Shown piece by piece: positions 33,934 to 45,971 of a stretch of DNA of 64,000 nucleotides (positions are counted from its first letter, which is position 1; each line of letters opens with the position of its first letter). The notes under the pieces are model-generated. The model saw only the letters and a list, made by a program, of their open reading frames with translations. It made no database searches and was not told the DNA's origin. The stretch spans positions 247,189,218 to 247,253,217 of the forward strand of contig NC_081406.1 in the NCBI RefSeq assembly GCF_030272615.1. Reading direction: 5' to 3'. The DNA is from Cryptomeria japonica. Taxonomy: Eukaryota; Streptophyta; Pinopsida; Cupressales; Cupressaceae. Position numbers and translations under genes: made by a program.

Positions 33934-36900
33934 GGATTTTATCTTGGAATGTCAGAGGCTTAAATGCCCGTGACAAAAGGGAAAGGATCAAGAAATTTCT
34001 TGATTCTTCAAAAGTGGACATCATCTTATTGCAAGAGTCTAAACTTTCTCAGGATTATTTTGATAACATAATTTCCAAATGGTCCCTTTGGAAAGCTGTT
34101 CATGTTCCTTCTTTGGGTGCTTTTGTTTATCTTATAACTTCATGGAATCCTAAATTAGTCAAAGTTGAGATGTTATCTTTTGCTTCTCATTGGCAGTTGT
34201 TAAAGGTTGATTGGTTTGAAGTCTCTTTTGTTCTGTTTAATATTTATGGTCCGATTTCTCCTTCAGATAAAACTGACTTATGGGATTCCTTATCTGAATT
34301 GTTTTTATGATATGATGATTTTTTTATTGTTCTTGGGGGTGATTTTAATGCTCTCCTTTCCCCAAATGAAAAAAGAGGGGGTAATCCTACAACTCAGAAA
34401 GTTATTAATGACTTCTCTTCCTTTGTACAAAACAATGCGTTATATGATATTTTCCCTTCTAATGGTTCTTTCACTTGGACTAATAGGAGATCTAAATGCC
34501 AGATTGCCTCTCGCCTTGACATATTTCTTATTTCCCTAAACCTACGTTTGAGCAACTTTTCCTTTTCTTCTGAGATTCTTACCTCCTAAGATTCTGACCA
34601 TTTCCCAATTTTGCTCAATTTTGATAAACTGGATCATGTTCCCTCTGTAAGACCTTCTTTTAAGTTTGAGAAAATGTGGTTCACTCATCCTCATTTTCTT
34701 TCTTTATTAAAGAAATGGTGGATAAGTGCCCCATTTTGCAAAGGGACCAAGATGTTCTAGTTTTGTTCCAAATTGAAATTCGTGAAATCTCAAATTATGG
34801 CTTGGAATAAATTGGTCTTTAAGAATATTTTCATGAAAAAGAGACAGTTGCCAATGATTTGAAGGTTGTTAATGAGGAGATTATTAGACATGGCATTAAT
34901 TCCTCCACTAATGATGCTCAAAAGAAATTGCAAGCTTACTGGGAGATCCTTTGCTCCCGGGTTGAAATCTATTGGCAGCAAAAGTCTCATGAGGTTTGGC
35001 TTAAAGAAGGTGACAAGAATACTGCCTTCTTTCAAGCTGAAGCCAAGCTTAAAAGAGCTGCTTCTATAATTTTTAGTATTAAGGATTCTAATTCTGGTTA
35101 TGTCCTTAATTCAAATCGGCAAATTAGAGAGGAGGGGGTGTCTTTTTTTAAGGAATTGTTATCTCCTTTTTCTTCTTCCTCCATGGATCATCATGTGGAT
35201 TTGCTTTTAGATTCTATCCCCTCCCTTGTTTCCCATGAGGATAATGACTTTCTTATGAGGCCTTTTTCTTTAGATGAGTTTCATTCTGTTGTTTTTTCCA
35301 TGGCCCCTGACAAAGCTCCAGGTCCTGATGGGTTTACTATCTTGTTCTTTCAGAAATGTTGGGATTTTATTGGTTTTGACTTATTAATGGCTTTGGAAGA
35401 GTCTAGGAGGGGTGGGTATATCTTTAAAAATTTTAACTTCACTTATATTGCCCTTATCCCGAAATCTAAGAATCCCCAAACTTTTGCTGAATTTAGACCC
35501 ATTTCTTTGTGCAACTCTATTTATAAAATCTTCACCAAGGCTATTTATTTAAGACTTAAAATTCTCCTTCCTCATATCATCTCTCCTCAACAAGGAGGTT
35601 TTGTTCTAGGTCAGGAAACTCATGAGGGAGAAATTGTTGCTCATGAAACTTTACATTCCATAAATTCATCCAATATCCCAGCTTTTGTGGTCAAACTTGA
35701 TATGATGAAGGCTTATGATAAAGTTTGTTGGGCTTTTTTGCTCAAAGTTTTGAGAAAATTTGGTTTCTCTGAAAGCTAGTGTAAATGGATCAAGAGTTGT
35801 ATTTCTACTGCTTCATTTTCTGTCATCATTAATGGAGCTCCCTTTGGATACTTTTCTTCAACCCAGGGTGTTAGACAAAGAGATCCTTTATCTCCTTTCT
35901 TATTTAGCATTATGGCAGAAGCTTTTAGTCGATTGGTTATTAAGCAAAGGGATCTGGGATTTTGGCAAGGGGTATTAATTCCTAACTCTGATATTTCAAT
36001 CACTCATAACCTTTTTGCCGATGATACACTTTTATTTGGGTCTTCTATTCAAGAGGCTACTCATATTAAATTTATTCTGGATACTTATACTGCTGGATCT
36101 GGCCAATAGATTAACCCCCATAAATCGAAGATCTTCATTTTTAATACTCCTCAGTTGGTGGTTGATAGACTTGTGAATATATTAGGTTTCCCAGTAGACA
36201 CTCTTCCTTCTACCTATTTGGGGATTCCCTTCTTTATGGGATCTGCTAAGTCTTCTATTTGGAATTCAGTTATTGAGAGACTTAAATCTCATATTTCTGC
36301 TTGGAAGGCTAGGTGGTTGTCTCTTTCAGGTAGGATACTTCTCATTAAAATGGTCCTATCTGCCATTCCCAATTACTATATCTCAGTTCTTCAAGCTCCT
36401 AGATCAGTCATCTCCCAAATTGAAAAGATTATTTGATAATTTCTTTGGAAAAACAACATGACAGAAGATAAAAAGATTCCACTGATTTCTTTGACCAAGA
36501 TGTCTCTTTCCAAGAAAGTTGGTGGTGCTGGGATTCATGACTTATCTAAAAGAAATAGGGCTTTTGGGGGCAAACTAGTTTGGTCTATGTATACTAAGCC
36601 CCAATCTTTGTGGTGCCAAATTATGCAGGCTAAGTATTTGGATTCCCAGAACCCTGCTAGGATCTTCACAATTTCTAATCCTCCACAGGGGTCTACTATT
36701 TGGAACTTTATGATCTCATGTACGGAAGTGGTCTCTAATTTTCTCTCCTAGCAGGTCCATTTAGGGGAGAATATTCCTTTTTGGAAAGACTCTTGGAATG
36801 GCTTTCCCCTTCTTTTGCAGCATGATTCTCTTGCTTCTGTTTCAGTTGTTCTTTCTCAATCATGGGGAGTTAGATTGGTTGATTATGTAGATAGTGTTGA

Positions 36901-38200
36901 TCTGTTTTCTCACAAGGTCTCATGGAAGGATCTCTCTACTCTGCCATTGTCCTTGTAGGAAATTCAAAATTTTAAATTTGTTTTGCAAGATCGAGTGGCT
37001 TTCCTTTCTAACATCAAAGATCAACTTATTTGGTGCCCTTCTAAATCGGGAAACTACTCTGTTAAAGAAGGATATTTTGCTGTTCAACAAATGGCCAATC
37101 AAAATGCTCCTCATCATGCCTTTTTGTTCTGTTGGAATAACTCAGTATTACCTAAAGCTAGTGTTTTTTCTTGGCTCGCGCTGCAAAATAGAATTTTGAC
37201 TAGTGATCGTTTAGTCAAATTTAATATTGCAGCCTCCTTTTCTTGTGTCTTATGTGGTAAAGCTCTTGAAGATGTCAATCATCTTTTTCTTCAGTATGAG
37301 TTTGTGAGTAGTTGTTGGCATTTTTTCCTACAAAAGTTATCTCTTTAATTCCCTTTACCTTTATCTTTATGGGACATGTTTCAGTCTTGGCCAGTTTTGT
37401 ATTCATCTTCTCTATTTGCTTGTTTGTGGTTTATAATTCCCTCTTCAGTCATATGGGCCATTTGGTGGGAAAGAAACAAGCGCATTTTTAGATGTGACTC
37501 ATTGGATTTATTGGTTGCTCTTGGGATTTTGGAAAGAAGTATTATTGAGAAAGTTAATGCTCATGTCCAGAAATATTTTAACATGAATTCAGAGTTCTCT
37601 TCTTGGGACAATTTTATGATCTCTTCTTGGAAAAGTATCATTACTCTTGTATCACCCGCCTTTTCAAGGATTCAGAAAACACCTGTAGACAAAAATTCCA
37701 TAAAATGGCATCCTCCTAATGCCCCTTTTTGTAAATTGAATTTTGATGGATCCTCCCATGGAAATCCTGATGATTCAGGAATAGGGATAGTTTTTCGTGA
37801 TCATTTGAGTTCTTTATTAGCATTAAAATCTATGCCAATTTCTCCTGGCACAAATAATATGGCCGAGGCTTGTGCTGTTTTAGATGGTCTTGTTATGGCT
37901 AAGGATTTGAATTTCAAATACCTTCATATTGAAGGTGATTCAACTATTGTCATTAATGCTTGCAAGGCAAGAAAAGCTGATAATTGGCATTTTTGGTATA
38001 TTCTTGAACAAATATGGACTCTTCTTGATACGTTTGAGCACCTCATTATCTCACATGTTTATCATGAAGGAAATGCATTGGCTGATTGCCTCACTAATAT
38101 GGGTTCTGACAAAACTGTTATTGATTCCTCTCAATTGGGGGGTGATTTGATGAGCTTCCCAAACCTATTAATTATAGCCTGTAGAGAGTTGAGGATTTAA
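33930..38200 (+). pseudogene. LINE ORF2: endonuclease, reverse transcriptase, zf-RVT-like region, RNase H
   Basis: Apurinic-type endonuclease (MRILSWNVRGLNA, LLQESK, then in another frame GGDFNALL, FTWTNRR and SDHFP). Reverse transcriptase: APGPDGFT, YIALIPKSKN, FRPISLCNSIYKI, KLDMMKAYDKV, GVRQRDPLSP, NLFADDTLLF with the FADD catalytic Asp pair. Then STYLGIPFF, SLSGRILLIK, the zf-RVT-like CVLCGKALEDVNHLF, and a C-terminal RNase H with LNFDGSSHGNPDDSGIG and HIEGDSTIVI. Breaks: a frameshift near 34310, TAG at 35777-35779 (Trp expected), TAG near 36107, TGA-TAA near 36434, TAG at 36749-36751 (Trp expected), TAG near 36957 and a stop at 37346. The last part, 37376-38200, is open. Confidence 0.9.
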
Positions 38201-38813
38201 TCTTTCTTATTATATGATTGCTCATTTATATGAGTTGATATTCTCTTCTCTTGGTGAGGTATTTCTTTTCATAATTCCATTTGGTTTTGATTTGAGGTAC
38301 TTTTCTTTACTTGATCATCACTTGACGTTCATTAATGATGAGTTGGTTGTTATTGATGTTGTTCATGTGTTTGGTACTCTCTTCTGGTGTGAAATCTGGA
38401 GATATTTATTTTCACATTGGGAATCCATCCTTCATATGTCATTTAAAGTTTGACATAGCGTTGTTTTCATGATTATCTATGTACGCCGCTTCTTTTGGTT
38501 TGTCAGCTTTTTATGATATATCTCCTCTTTCTTTTCATTTACCACATAAAAAATTTGGGCTTCATTTCTCTCTAGAATTTCCGCATTCACCTCTTCTCCT
38601 TTGGCATTTGTGTATAATGGCTAACTGCAGATCTCATGTCGTTGGTGTTAGTCATGTTTTGGAACCTTGCGTTTCTTGTAAATTCTCTATGTTCTGTAGT
38701 ACATATATTTTTTGGTTGCAGTTGTTTTTTGGTGCAGGGGCATGCCAATTTTGATTGCAGGAGTTCTTTGTTGTAGGACATTCAAGATATCCCAGGAACT
38801 TATTTTGTAAATA

Positions 38814-38890
38814 AGCTTGCATGCTCCTATTCTATAAAACGAGCTTGCATGCTCCTATGTGTAAAAGAGCCTGCATGCTCCTTTGTTGAT
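38814..38890 (+). repeat. Three tandem units of about 27 bp in the LINE 3' region
   Basis: GCTTGCATGCTCCTAT occurs at about 38814, 38843 and (as GCCTGCATGCTCCTTT) 38869, each followed by an A-rich spacer. Confidence 0.85.
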
Positions 38891-39074
38891 CTCTATTTTG
38901 TAACTAGCTCCGGCTAGAGGATTGTTCACTACTTCTCTTCTATAATCATGTTGATGAGCAATGATCGAAGTTTTTCTTGCTAGTTCTTTTCTCTGGGAGC
39001 TTAGTTTGAACTAGTTTTTAAATATATTGTAAAAATTATTTATTATTAATAAAATATATCATGTGGCATTGCCA

Positions 39075-39076
<2 letters not shown>

Positions 39077-39127
<51 letters not shown>
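39077..39127. repeat. (TA)n microsatellite
   Basis: About 51 bp of uninterrupted TA just beyond the LINE 3' end. A shorter TA run is at 39397-39420. Confidence 0.95.
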
Positions 39128-39129
<2 letters not shown>

Positions 39130-39522
39130 TGCATCTCATCATGTAAATAACTCATCAGCATACACCTATTTGCATTTTACATTCACATTATGCATAACAT
39201 ACATATAAAGTCCAGAAAAGAACAAAAATACATTGCATTTTATCATGTACATATCCATTGCATCATAACCATCATCGCATTATAGTAACATGCATCATCA
39301 TATATAATTATGGCATTGAATAACATAATCATTAAAACATAAAGAAGCATCACATAGGAACGCATGCATATAGCTACCGCAAGGAGGGATCATCTCATAT
39401 ATATATATATATATATATATCAAAAATAATATTAGTGTTATGACACAATGATGCCAAAATCTCATCTCTACAAAATCACCTGTAGGTGTCTATATCATCA
39501 TACAAAATGGGATCCAAGACAA
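39128..39522. other. AT-rich non-coding stretch
   Basis: Contains CATCATCAT-like and ATGCAT-rich sequence and a (TA)12 run at 39397-39420. No gene supported. Confidence 0.5.
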
Positions 39523-40165
39523 CTATGATGAAGACCCTCCCTCAGAGCCAGTTGTCCTCGATGGAATTTGAGCACTCGAAGTCCCTGCCCCTGGATCACC
39601 TTGTCTGTCACCTCCTCCCCTTGGTGCTGTGGGTGGACCCATGAACCCACCACTAGATTCTCCCCTCCCGTCTCTCCCTGTAGTCATAGAGCGCAAAACT
39701 CTCATGTAGCTCACTTCTCTTAGCTCTAGAGGTATGACTGCATAGTAGAGGTTCTTCCATTAGGCTATCTCATCACCTACCTGAAGCAAAAAATCTAATC
39801 CCCTTGTGGTGTCACCTGCAGCTGTAGCCCTTGTAGCCTGTATGGTCTCCTTAGTGGTCATATATCTCTATATGGCCTTGTCTCTCTCCCACTGCATATT
39901 GGATAATTGTGGCCTTAATCGAGTCACATCTCTCTCAAGATCCTTGATCTCATTGACTTGACCCTGCATGAGCTCTAATATGAGAAGCTCATCCTCCTCC
40001 TTCTCTCCTCCTTGTGCACCCTCCTCCTACATGTACCTAGGATGGTATCTATCCTTGCCTCTGTCCTTGTCCCTATGCTTGGGCTGGAACCTGTAATACC
40101 TGTTCGGGTGAACCCACAATAGTGGGTTACACTTTTTTGCAAACTTTGACACTGCAATATTCATT
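39523..40165 (-). pseudogene. C-terminal coiled-coil and Gly/Ser-rich part of a plant-mobile-domain-like gene
   Basis: The minus strand reads KFAKKCNPLLWVHPNRYYRF, a basic stretch, an acidic stretch, a coiled coil (QVNEIKDLERDVTRLRPQLS), then a Gly, Ser, Pro, Thr-rich tail (39523-39714). The pieces are in two frames (39975-40263) with stops between. I link it to the PMD-like core at 47.2-49.3 kb because such genes often end in a coiled coil and because both lie on the minus strand on either side of the gypsy element. That link is inference. The reading frame also runs into the LTR-homologous stretch after 40166. Confidence 0.45.
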
Positions 40166-40314
40166 TGCAGAAAAAATTTCTCGGGTGGTTGACGCTCCTT
40201 GTATAAATCTATTATCCCTTGGCTCATCTTAGCACCAGTTCGCAGAGGTAATCGGAAGGACAATTTGTCCTAGATTATTCATCATCCTTGAGGTGACAAA
40301 TTCCCTCCATTACA
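40166..40314 (+). repeat. 5' LTR remnant of the gag-pro gypsy element
   Basis: Matches about 46980-47135 (GCTCCTTGTATAAATCT, TCATCTTAGCACCAGTT, AGGTAATC..AAGGACAATTTGTCC, GACAAATTCCCTCCATTA). The upstream part of the LTR is missing. It ends ATTACA. Confidence 0.8.
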
Positions 40315-40317
40315 TTT

Positions 40318-40331
40318 TGGTGAACCCAACG
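40318..40331 (+). other. Candidate primer-binding site
   Basis: TGGTGAACCCAACG begins 3 bp after the CA of the LTR remnant. The cognate tRNA is not assigned. Confidence 0.5.
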
Positions 40332-40627
40332 TTATGGGGGATTCGTGTGTGTTTTCTTTTTCTAATATAGCTTAGTTTCTTTATTTCAATTCCTTTTCCA
40401 GTTTAGTGTAGTTGTTTTACTTTTCATCACACTCATTTAAAAACTTAAAAATTAAAAAAAAAGGACAAAACAAAAAATGAGAACAACAAACATCTTTTTC
40501 CCTTTCATGTTTTCATCCTAAACACATCAAAACAAAATAGTCCTACATATTTTTCCAAAGACTTGCACAGGTGTCCCTATTCCATGATTTGGTTGGTGAT
40601 CATCTTATGAGCTTTATGACCTAGACT

Positions 40628-41757
40628 ATGATAGGAGCCATAGTCAGGAGGAGCTTCCCTCCTAATCACTATAGTCCTCTTCTACCCGACTCCATGCAAT
40701 GTGAACAGTCATTCGATCCCAATGAGTTCTTGACCTCTCACAGTCTGAAATCTACTCTGACTGTGGGGCCTTCTCCTTCTAATTTTCAACCTAACTCTCC
40801 TAGAAGTTCTACCCCATCTTCCCCTCTTTCTATTGATCATGATTCTGCTGTCTCTATCGATTTTGAGTTGATCAATTCTTTAGAGCAGAATTTGAGAGAT
40901 TTTGAGGGATTCCTGAACCAAGAAAACATCCTCCCCCAGATCAGGAATGTCGTCAACACATTGAGAGACATGTTGATATCCAATAGGAGAGGCCTTGAGA
41001 TGCTTAGGGACCTATCCATGATTGTTAAAAGCCATGTTCCCCTAGCTGAGGTATCCCCTGTGGATCCCAGTTTGATCCATTTGGGTCCTAGGTCAGTGTT
41101 AGCACCTCGGGGTTGGGAGCCCGCATGGTGGATTCCACCATCCCCAATATCAATGCCTCCTCTATTGCTTTAAGTTACACGGGTATGGCTAGTAACTCAA
41201 CTACTTTTTCCACTACTTCCCATATTATAGTTGTATCTGCTAGTACCATGTTAGCTGACATGTTGTCTGGCGGGAGAGGTGGTGCAGCTCCACCACCTCC
41301 TTCTTCGCCCATGAACCCGGTTTTGAATACCATACTGCAAAACATGGGCCAACTTTAGTTGCAGCTCACTTCTCTAGCTTCTTCTTCTGACCAATCATCT
41401 GTACTCATGTACTATAGGAAGAGCCCTTTAGACATCACTATCCTGAATACTATCCTTCCAATAGTCATCAAGTCGTTGAAGTTTGATAGGTTCAGTGATG
41501 GTGACCCAAACACTCACATCGATTCATTTATGACCAGGTGTAGTGACTATCACAATCTGGACTTTGTTCCCCTTAAGTTGTTTGATCATCCCCTCAAAGG
41601 GACTGCATTGGAGTGGTACAGTTATCGGCCTGACCACTCCATCGACACCTTTTACCAGCTGATGGATCTCTTTCTCAAGAGGTTTCAGGCTAACATAGGC
41701 AGCAAGGTCACTATATTGACCTTGTTCATTGTAAGTAGAAACCAAATGAGAAGGTGA
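40628..41757 (+). pseudogene. Gypsy Gag (retrotrans_gag type)
   Basis: 40628-41173 is an open N-terminal region, Ser/Pro-rich. 41359-41757 contains the Gag core: ILPIVIKSLKFDRFSDGDPN, then HIDSFMTRCSDY, then LKGTALEWYSYRPDHSIDTF and QLMDLFLKRFQANI. This gypsy Gag spacing (L-x-G-x-A-x-x-W followed by F..L...F...F) is clear. Frameshifts separate the parts, and a TAG at about 41356-41358 interrupts the linker just before the core. A degenerate knuckle-like PGHDTKRCYHLRHIVLDHIDSG follows near 42230. Confidence 0.82.
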
Positions 41758-42092
41758 CCAATTTTATCTCATGATATCAAGCGATCTTAACTAAGATCCC
41801 CTTTTCCTTGCTAGATAATGACTTACAACATATGCTAATAGGCAACCTGTAGCTTTCATTGAGGGAGAAGTTGTCCTTGAATCATTATCAGAACTTTGCC
41901 AACATGTTCTCTGCCTTGACCAATTACTAACACACCGTGACATAGTTCAGAGACTCTTCTTTGAACAATCATGGTGGGTCTTTTCCTGGCATGTCCTCAG
42001 ATGGGTCTTGGAGGAATAAAGTTGTGGCTAATGTAGTGGCTACTCCTCTGATAGCTGCCTCTCAATCTTCGCAAAATTGAGTCTTCACAAAA

Positions 42093-43049
42093 TTGAATGA
42101 CTCTTATTTAAGTATCATGCAACAATTGTTGCGAGACAACCTGATCACCCTACCTGAGCCTAAACCTCTATCAGATAGCAGAACCTACCCCGTTAGTTTG
42201 ATGGGTCAAATTATTATCATTACCATCGTGTGCCTGGTCATGACACTAAGAGATGTTATCATCTTAGACACATTGTCCTAGACCACATCGACAGTGGGGC
42301 TATCAAAGTTGATGCAAGGAAATATAAGTCGAACAAGTCTATAGATAAAACCAACAGTGACTTGCAGATCTATACCAACCCGTTTCCTTTGCATTTGACA
42401 AATGTGATTTCTACATTTGATTTGGCCTTGGATGGTGGTCCATATGTCAATATAGTGACCATCACCCCTATCGGCTCCCCCCTGCCCAGAAGGGGAAGGT
42501 GTCTGAAATTATTATCTCATTCACACTGCTTGATGCCTCATATTATGGAGATCTTGCTCCTCTCTATATCCCTGCTGGATTGCATGGTCAAAGTATCATA
42601 GGTGTGATGGTTGACCCCTCCAACAGAGTTGATGTCATCATGGAGGAGACACTCTTCGTGAATGGATGGCATAGGCCGGTCTATGATGAGTGTCACACTA
42701 CTTTGCGAACCCACCATGGATTCTCTTCCAAGTCAGACTCGAGCACCCGTGGTTGATTGCCATGGAGGTGGTTCCTTTTTTGGTTCACAAGTGCTTAAAG
42801 TTTCCTCGTGAGGGTGCAGTGCATGTCATCCAGGACACTATCTATCGATCATTGATTTCCCATGGGGACTTCTCTTTGGATCACTTCTGGCCTATCCCAA
42901 TTGGGCCCATGCTTCTCCGCAGTGACCTTTTATATCACGCGTATTATAAATACAAGATGGGGGATTCAGATTCTACATCAGTGCAGCCTATCATACCTTT
43001 GTCGCCTCCTGCAATAATTTTTGCACCCAAGATCCCGGTCTTGGAATAG
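42093..43049 (+). pseudogene. Gag tail and retropepsin-like domain of the gypsy element
   Basis: After the PGHDTKRCYHLRH segment, 42499-42756 reads FTLLDASYYGDLAPLYIPAGL, and 42690-43049 continues with HPWLIAMEVVPFLVHKCLKF and EGAVHVIQDTIYRSL. This is the end of a plant gypsy protease, where L-G-R-P-W...A-M...H...L-K-F-P is usual. The catalytic D-S/T-G is not visible as such, and the expected Gly-Arg before Pro-Trp has changed to Glu-His. The frame closes at 43049 without entering a polymerase. Confidence 0.65.
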
Positions 43050-45154
43050 GTTGTGCCAAATTTCCCTCCATCACAGGGGGCCGAGGCAAAACCCACTCCC
43101 ACATCGAGACCTCCTCGTCCACCTAGGATCATGTAGGCCCTAGTGGTGTCCTCTATTCCTGTGACTGAATTTAGTGCAGCCAAAGGAAAGGCACCTTCAC
43201 TACCAAAGTCCACGACCTACCCACCCTTTGAGCTTCCCATCATGGTCAATATCCCTAGGCCATCTCACTATGCGAAGGGAAAGCACTCATCTCAGGTTCC
43301 TTCATGTTCGCTCGCATCTATATCACAGACCACGCTGATGCCTCCTATTCCTCCACTCGCTCCTAGAGCAAAGCAAGGCCAAGTGCCCGTCGCTGTGAAT
43401 GTGGTGCCCATTCAGGATGTCCCTCTTGTTTCATCGATTAGGCCTTCTCCTATCCTTGAACCGATCCTAGAGGCCTCTCCTATGGAACATGATGCTCCTG
43501 ATTCATCTTAGACTATGGTTGGTGGTCCCCACCTCTGTCAGAACTAGTGTGCGTGAGCGTAAACACTTTCGACGAGCCCAGGCTCGAGCGCATGACGCCG
43601 CCTTATAGTCCGCTGGTGCATTTTCAAGTGTTGCTATCTTGAAGCTTGTTCCTTCGGTGGCTCCTGCTTCTGCATCAATTTTGGTTTTGCTTCCCACTAC
43701 TCCAGGGACTTTAGATGACCCTCCCCCTAAGTGGGTGCAAGTCTTCATTTCTCCTTCCTCGGAGCCTCTGCTTATCAATTATCTGTCAGACACTCCGCCC
43801 TTGTCTGTGCCTTTGGATATGCCACACACATAGGTGGTCTCCAGCACAACTTCCGCTACTTAACTTGTTCTTCCACCCCTTCATCATCGTAGTTTTCCTG
43901 GGGTCCTTCAACTTGCTACGGTTTATAGGATCCCTGACACTCCTATCCGGTGTAAATGCAAGTTTTAGAAGGGGCCTGTTTTGGAGTTTCGATGATGCAA
44001 GTCTTCATAGGTATGTTCTTTATCCCTTCTTTTTCCTATCTTAGTGCCTGCGGGTTTTTCGTGTTTCTATTTGCATGATCGAGAAGGCCCTACCTTCTCC
44101 TACCTTCTCCTAAGTTTGTCACTGCTCCTCTTCCAGAGGTCGGCAGTCCTATTCTTATTCCATCTTCTCCAAGTGAGTCACCTACTTCCTCTCTAGAGGC
44201 CTACATGTTCAGCTCCTTGGAGGACATTCTGGCCTTGTCTACGATCTTCACATGATCCTTGACCCTCACCTCCTTCGAGATTGTAGACAAAGATATTGAT
44301 GCTTCTTCATCTCTTGTTCTCGCTGCTGATGAGATACTCGATGCGACCCTTGCAATAGTCCCTCTCTGAGCTCGCCCCCCCTCTCCCTATGACCTAGATT
44401 GGGAGGATGAGGCTCTTCTTAAGGACGATGATCTCTTGCAATATGATCCCCTCCTAAGGGCTGATTGTTAGGACTTTTATTTTTCATCTCCATCTGCTTG
44501 AATGTGTGTGTGGTTGTGTTCCCTTGTTCTTACTTTATCTGTTTGTTCTCTCCAGGAGGACCCAGGTCACTCCATAGGTACTTGGATACGAGAGGTTGAC
44601 TTTTTTTTATCCGTTTTGCTCTTTGTAGGACCCGAGTTACTCCATAGGTGCTCGGATACAAGATATTTTTTATCGTATGCATTCCTCTATTTGTCTACCT
44701 CCTTCTATTTGTCGTATCTTGCTTTTCGACATTTGGGGATGATGCAAAGCATTGGGGACATTCTTTTCTTTCTTCCATGTTGACCCAAATTTCTATTTTA
44801 TCTTTGTCATCCTGCGCTCTTCTTCAGATCTAAGAAACCTGGCACTATGATGATACACCCATCTCGTAGTGATACTATATGTCTTTTTGACACTTCTCTG
44901 GGCTCTGATGCCAATCTATCAGATCCCCTTGTCCTCTTGCATTGCATCTTTTGATGTTGTGGACATTTATGTGTCACTATCTCTTGGTGGAATTTGATAG
45001 AAACATCTCGCTATATTGACGTGCCACAACTCTTCTTCTCCTTAGAATGACATGCCTTCCATGCATATCATTCTAAGGGGGGTGCATCATATCATCATTT
45101 CTGCATTTGTGCCTTTATTTTGTGCTTTTTCATGCATTTACTTTATCATGTGCG
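43050..45154 (+). other. Pro/Ser-rich linker and non-coding region of the gypsy element
   Basis: Open stretches at 43143-43511 and 43639-43833 are rich in Pro, Ser and Val with no recognisable domain. From about 43900 no coding is supported. A run of similar phrases (GGACCCAGGTCACTCCATAGGTACTTGGATACGAG-like and its variant 80 bp later) is visible at 44557-44660. Confidence 0.5.
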
Positions 45155-45320
45155 CCTAGGTGGGGGCTAGACCACTTGATCTTTTCTTTCCAAGATCGCC
45201 CAGGAGGGGGCCAAACCACTTGATCTTTTCTTTCCAAGATCACCTAGGTGGGTGCCAAACCACTTGATCTTGATCTATTCTAAAGATTGCCTACATTGGG
45301 GCTAAACCATCTTTCCAATT
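45155..45320 (+). repeat. Tandem repeats of about 60-65 bp
   Basis: Units with GGGGGCTAGACCACTTGATC, then TTTCTTTCCAAGATC and CACCTAGG, occur three times, with a diverged fourth. Confidence 0.85.
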
Positions 45321-45369
45321 TGCATCATCTTTCTTGCCTTGGTAGAGGCTAATCTACTATATTCCAATT

Positions 45370-45640
45370 CCAATTTCCCTATTGTATGGCAATCTTGTAT
45401 GTTGCTACCCATGCTAGCTAATTTATCTTCCCTATTGCATGGTGATCCAATGCCTCACTACCCATGCCAGTATATCATTTTTCCCTATCATATGGTTATC
45501 CATATCGGCATTCTAATTTGCCCTATCATATGATTATCCATATCAATGTTTCGATTTTCTGTATCATATGGTCCTCCATACTGGCTTATCATGCCCTATC
45601 GTTTGGCTCTCGGCATGGAGCATCATACTAACCGTATCAG
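45370..45640 (+). repeat. Short tandem repeats of about 45-60 bp
   Basis: CCCTATCATATGGTTATCCA and variants recur four or five times, each followed by ATATCGGC, ATATCAATG or ATACTGGC-like text. Confidence 0.8.
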
Positions 45641-45956
45641 CGTATCTTGTACCAATAGGGATGACCCTATCTTGTATCTTTTCCCCATTAGAGACTTTCC
45701 TCCACGACGATGCTTGTTCTTGTTGTGCATTATTCCAACTTCTTTATCATATCTTATCATCTATAGGGCTAGATTGCAGGTAGCGTGTTGTTGATGTTCC
45801 AAGTATCGATTTCTATTCCAAAATTCTAGCATCATATTGTCGGGGGAAACTTTGTCTGATCAACAAGCATCTACTTCCCTATCGTGATATTTTCTCCTCC
45901 ATCTTTTCTACCTTTCCTACTTTAGCTTTGCATCTCTTACCAGAGACATGCTTGCT

Positions 45957-45971
45957 AAAGTGGGGGCAAAA
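45957..45971 (+). other. Polypurine tract of the gag-pro gypsy element
   Basis: AAAGTGGGGGCAAAA directly precedes TGTAGAG, the 3' LTR start. Confidence 0.85.

Larger units (their letters stand above)
32724..39056 (+). mobile_element. Non-LTR retrotransposon (plant L1-type LINE), decayed
   Basis: ORF1 and ORF2 lie in tandem on the plus strand, followed by a 3' region ending in an AT-rich TTATTAATAAAATATATC tail. All domains of a plant L1 ORF2 are readable: endonuclease, reverse transcriptase, zf-RVT-like region and RNase H. Frameshifts and several TAG codons break ORF2. The start is given as the edge of the inverted-repeat homology; the true 5' end is not known. TATATATATCATG occurs both before (32106-32119) and after (39115-39130) the element and could be a target duplication, though the TA-rich context makes this weak. 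Confidence 0.88.

Noticed and set aside
37929-38453. Plus-strand open frames overlapping or following the LINE RNase H
   Set aside because: Alternate-frame shadows or 3' region; no recognisable domain.
32106-39130. TATATATATCATG on both sides of the LINE as a target-site duplication
   Set aside because: Not accepted as firm: both sites are TA-rich and about 75 bp lie between the left copy and the first LINE-homologous base.
45370-45640. Regular short repeats that could suggest a CRISPR-like array
   Set aside because: Units abut without distinct spacers, vary in length, and lie in the 3' non-coding part of a plant gypsy element.
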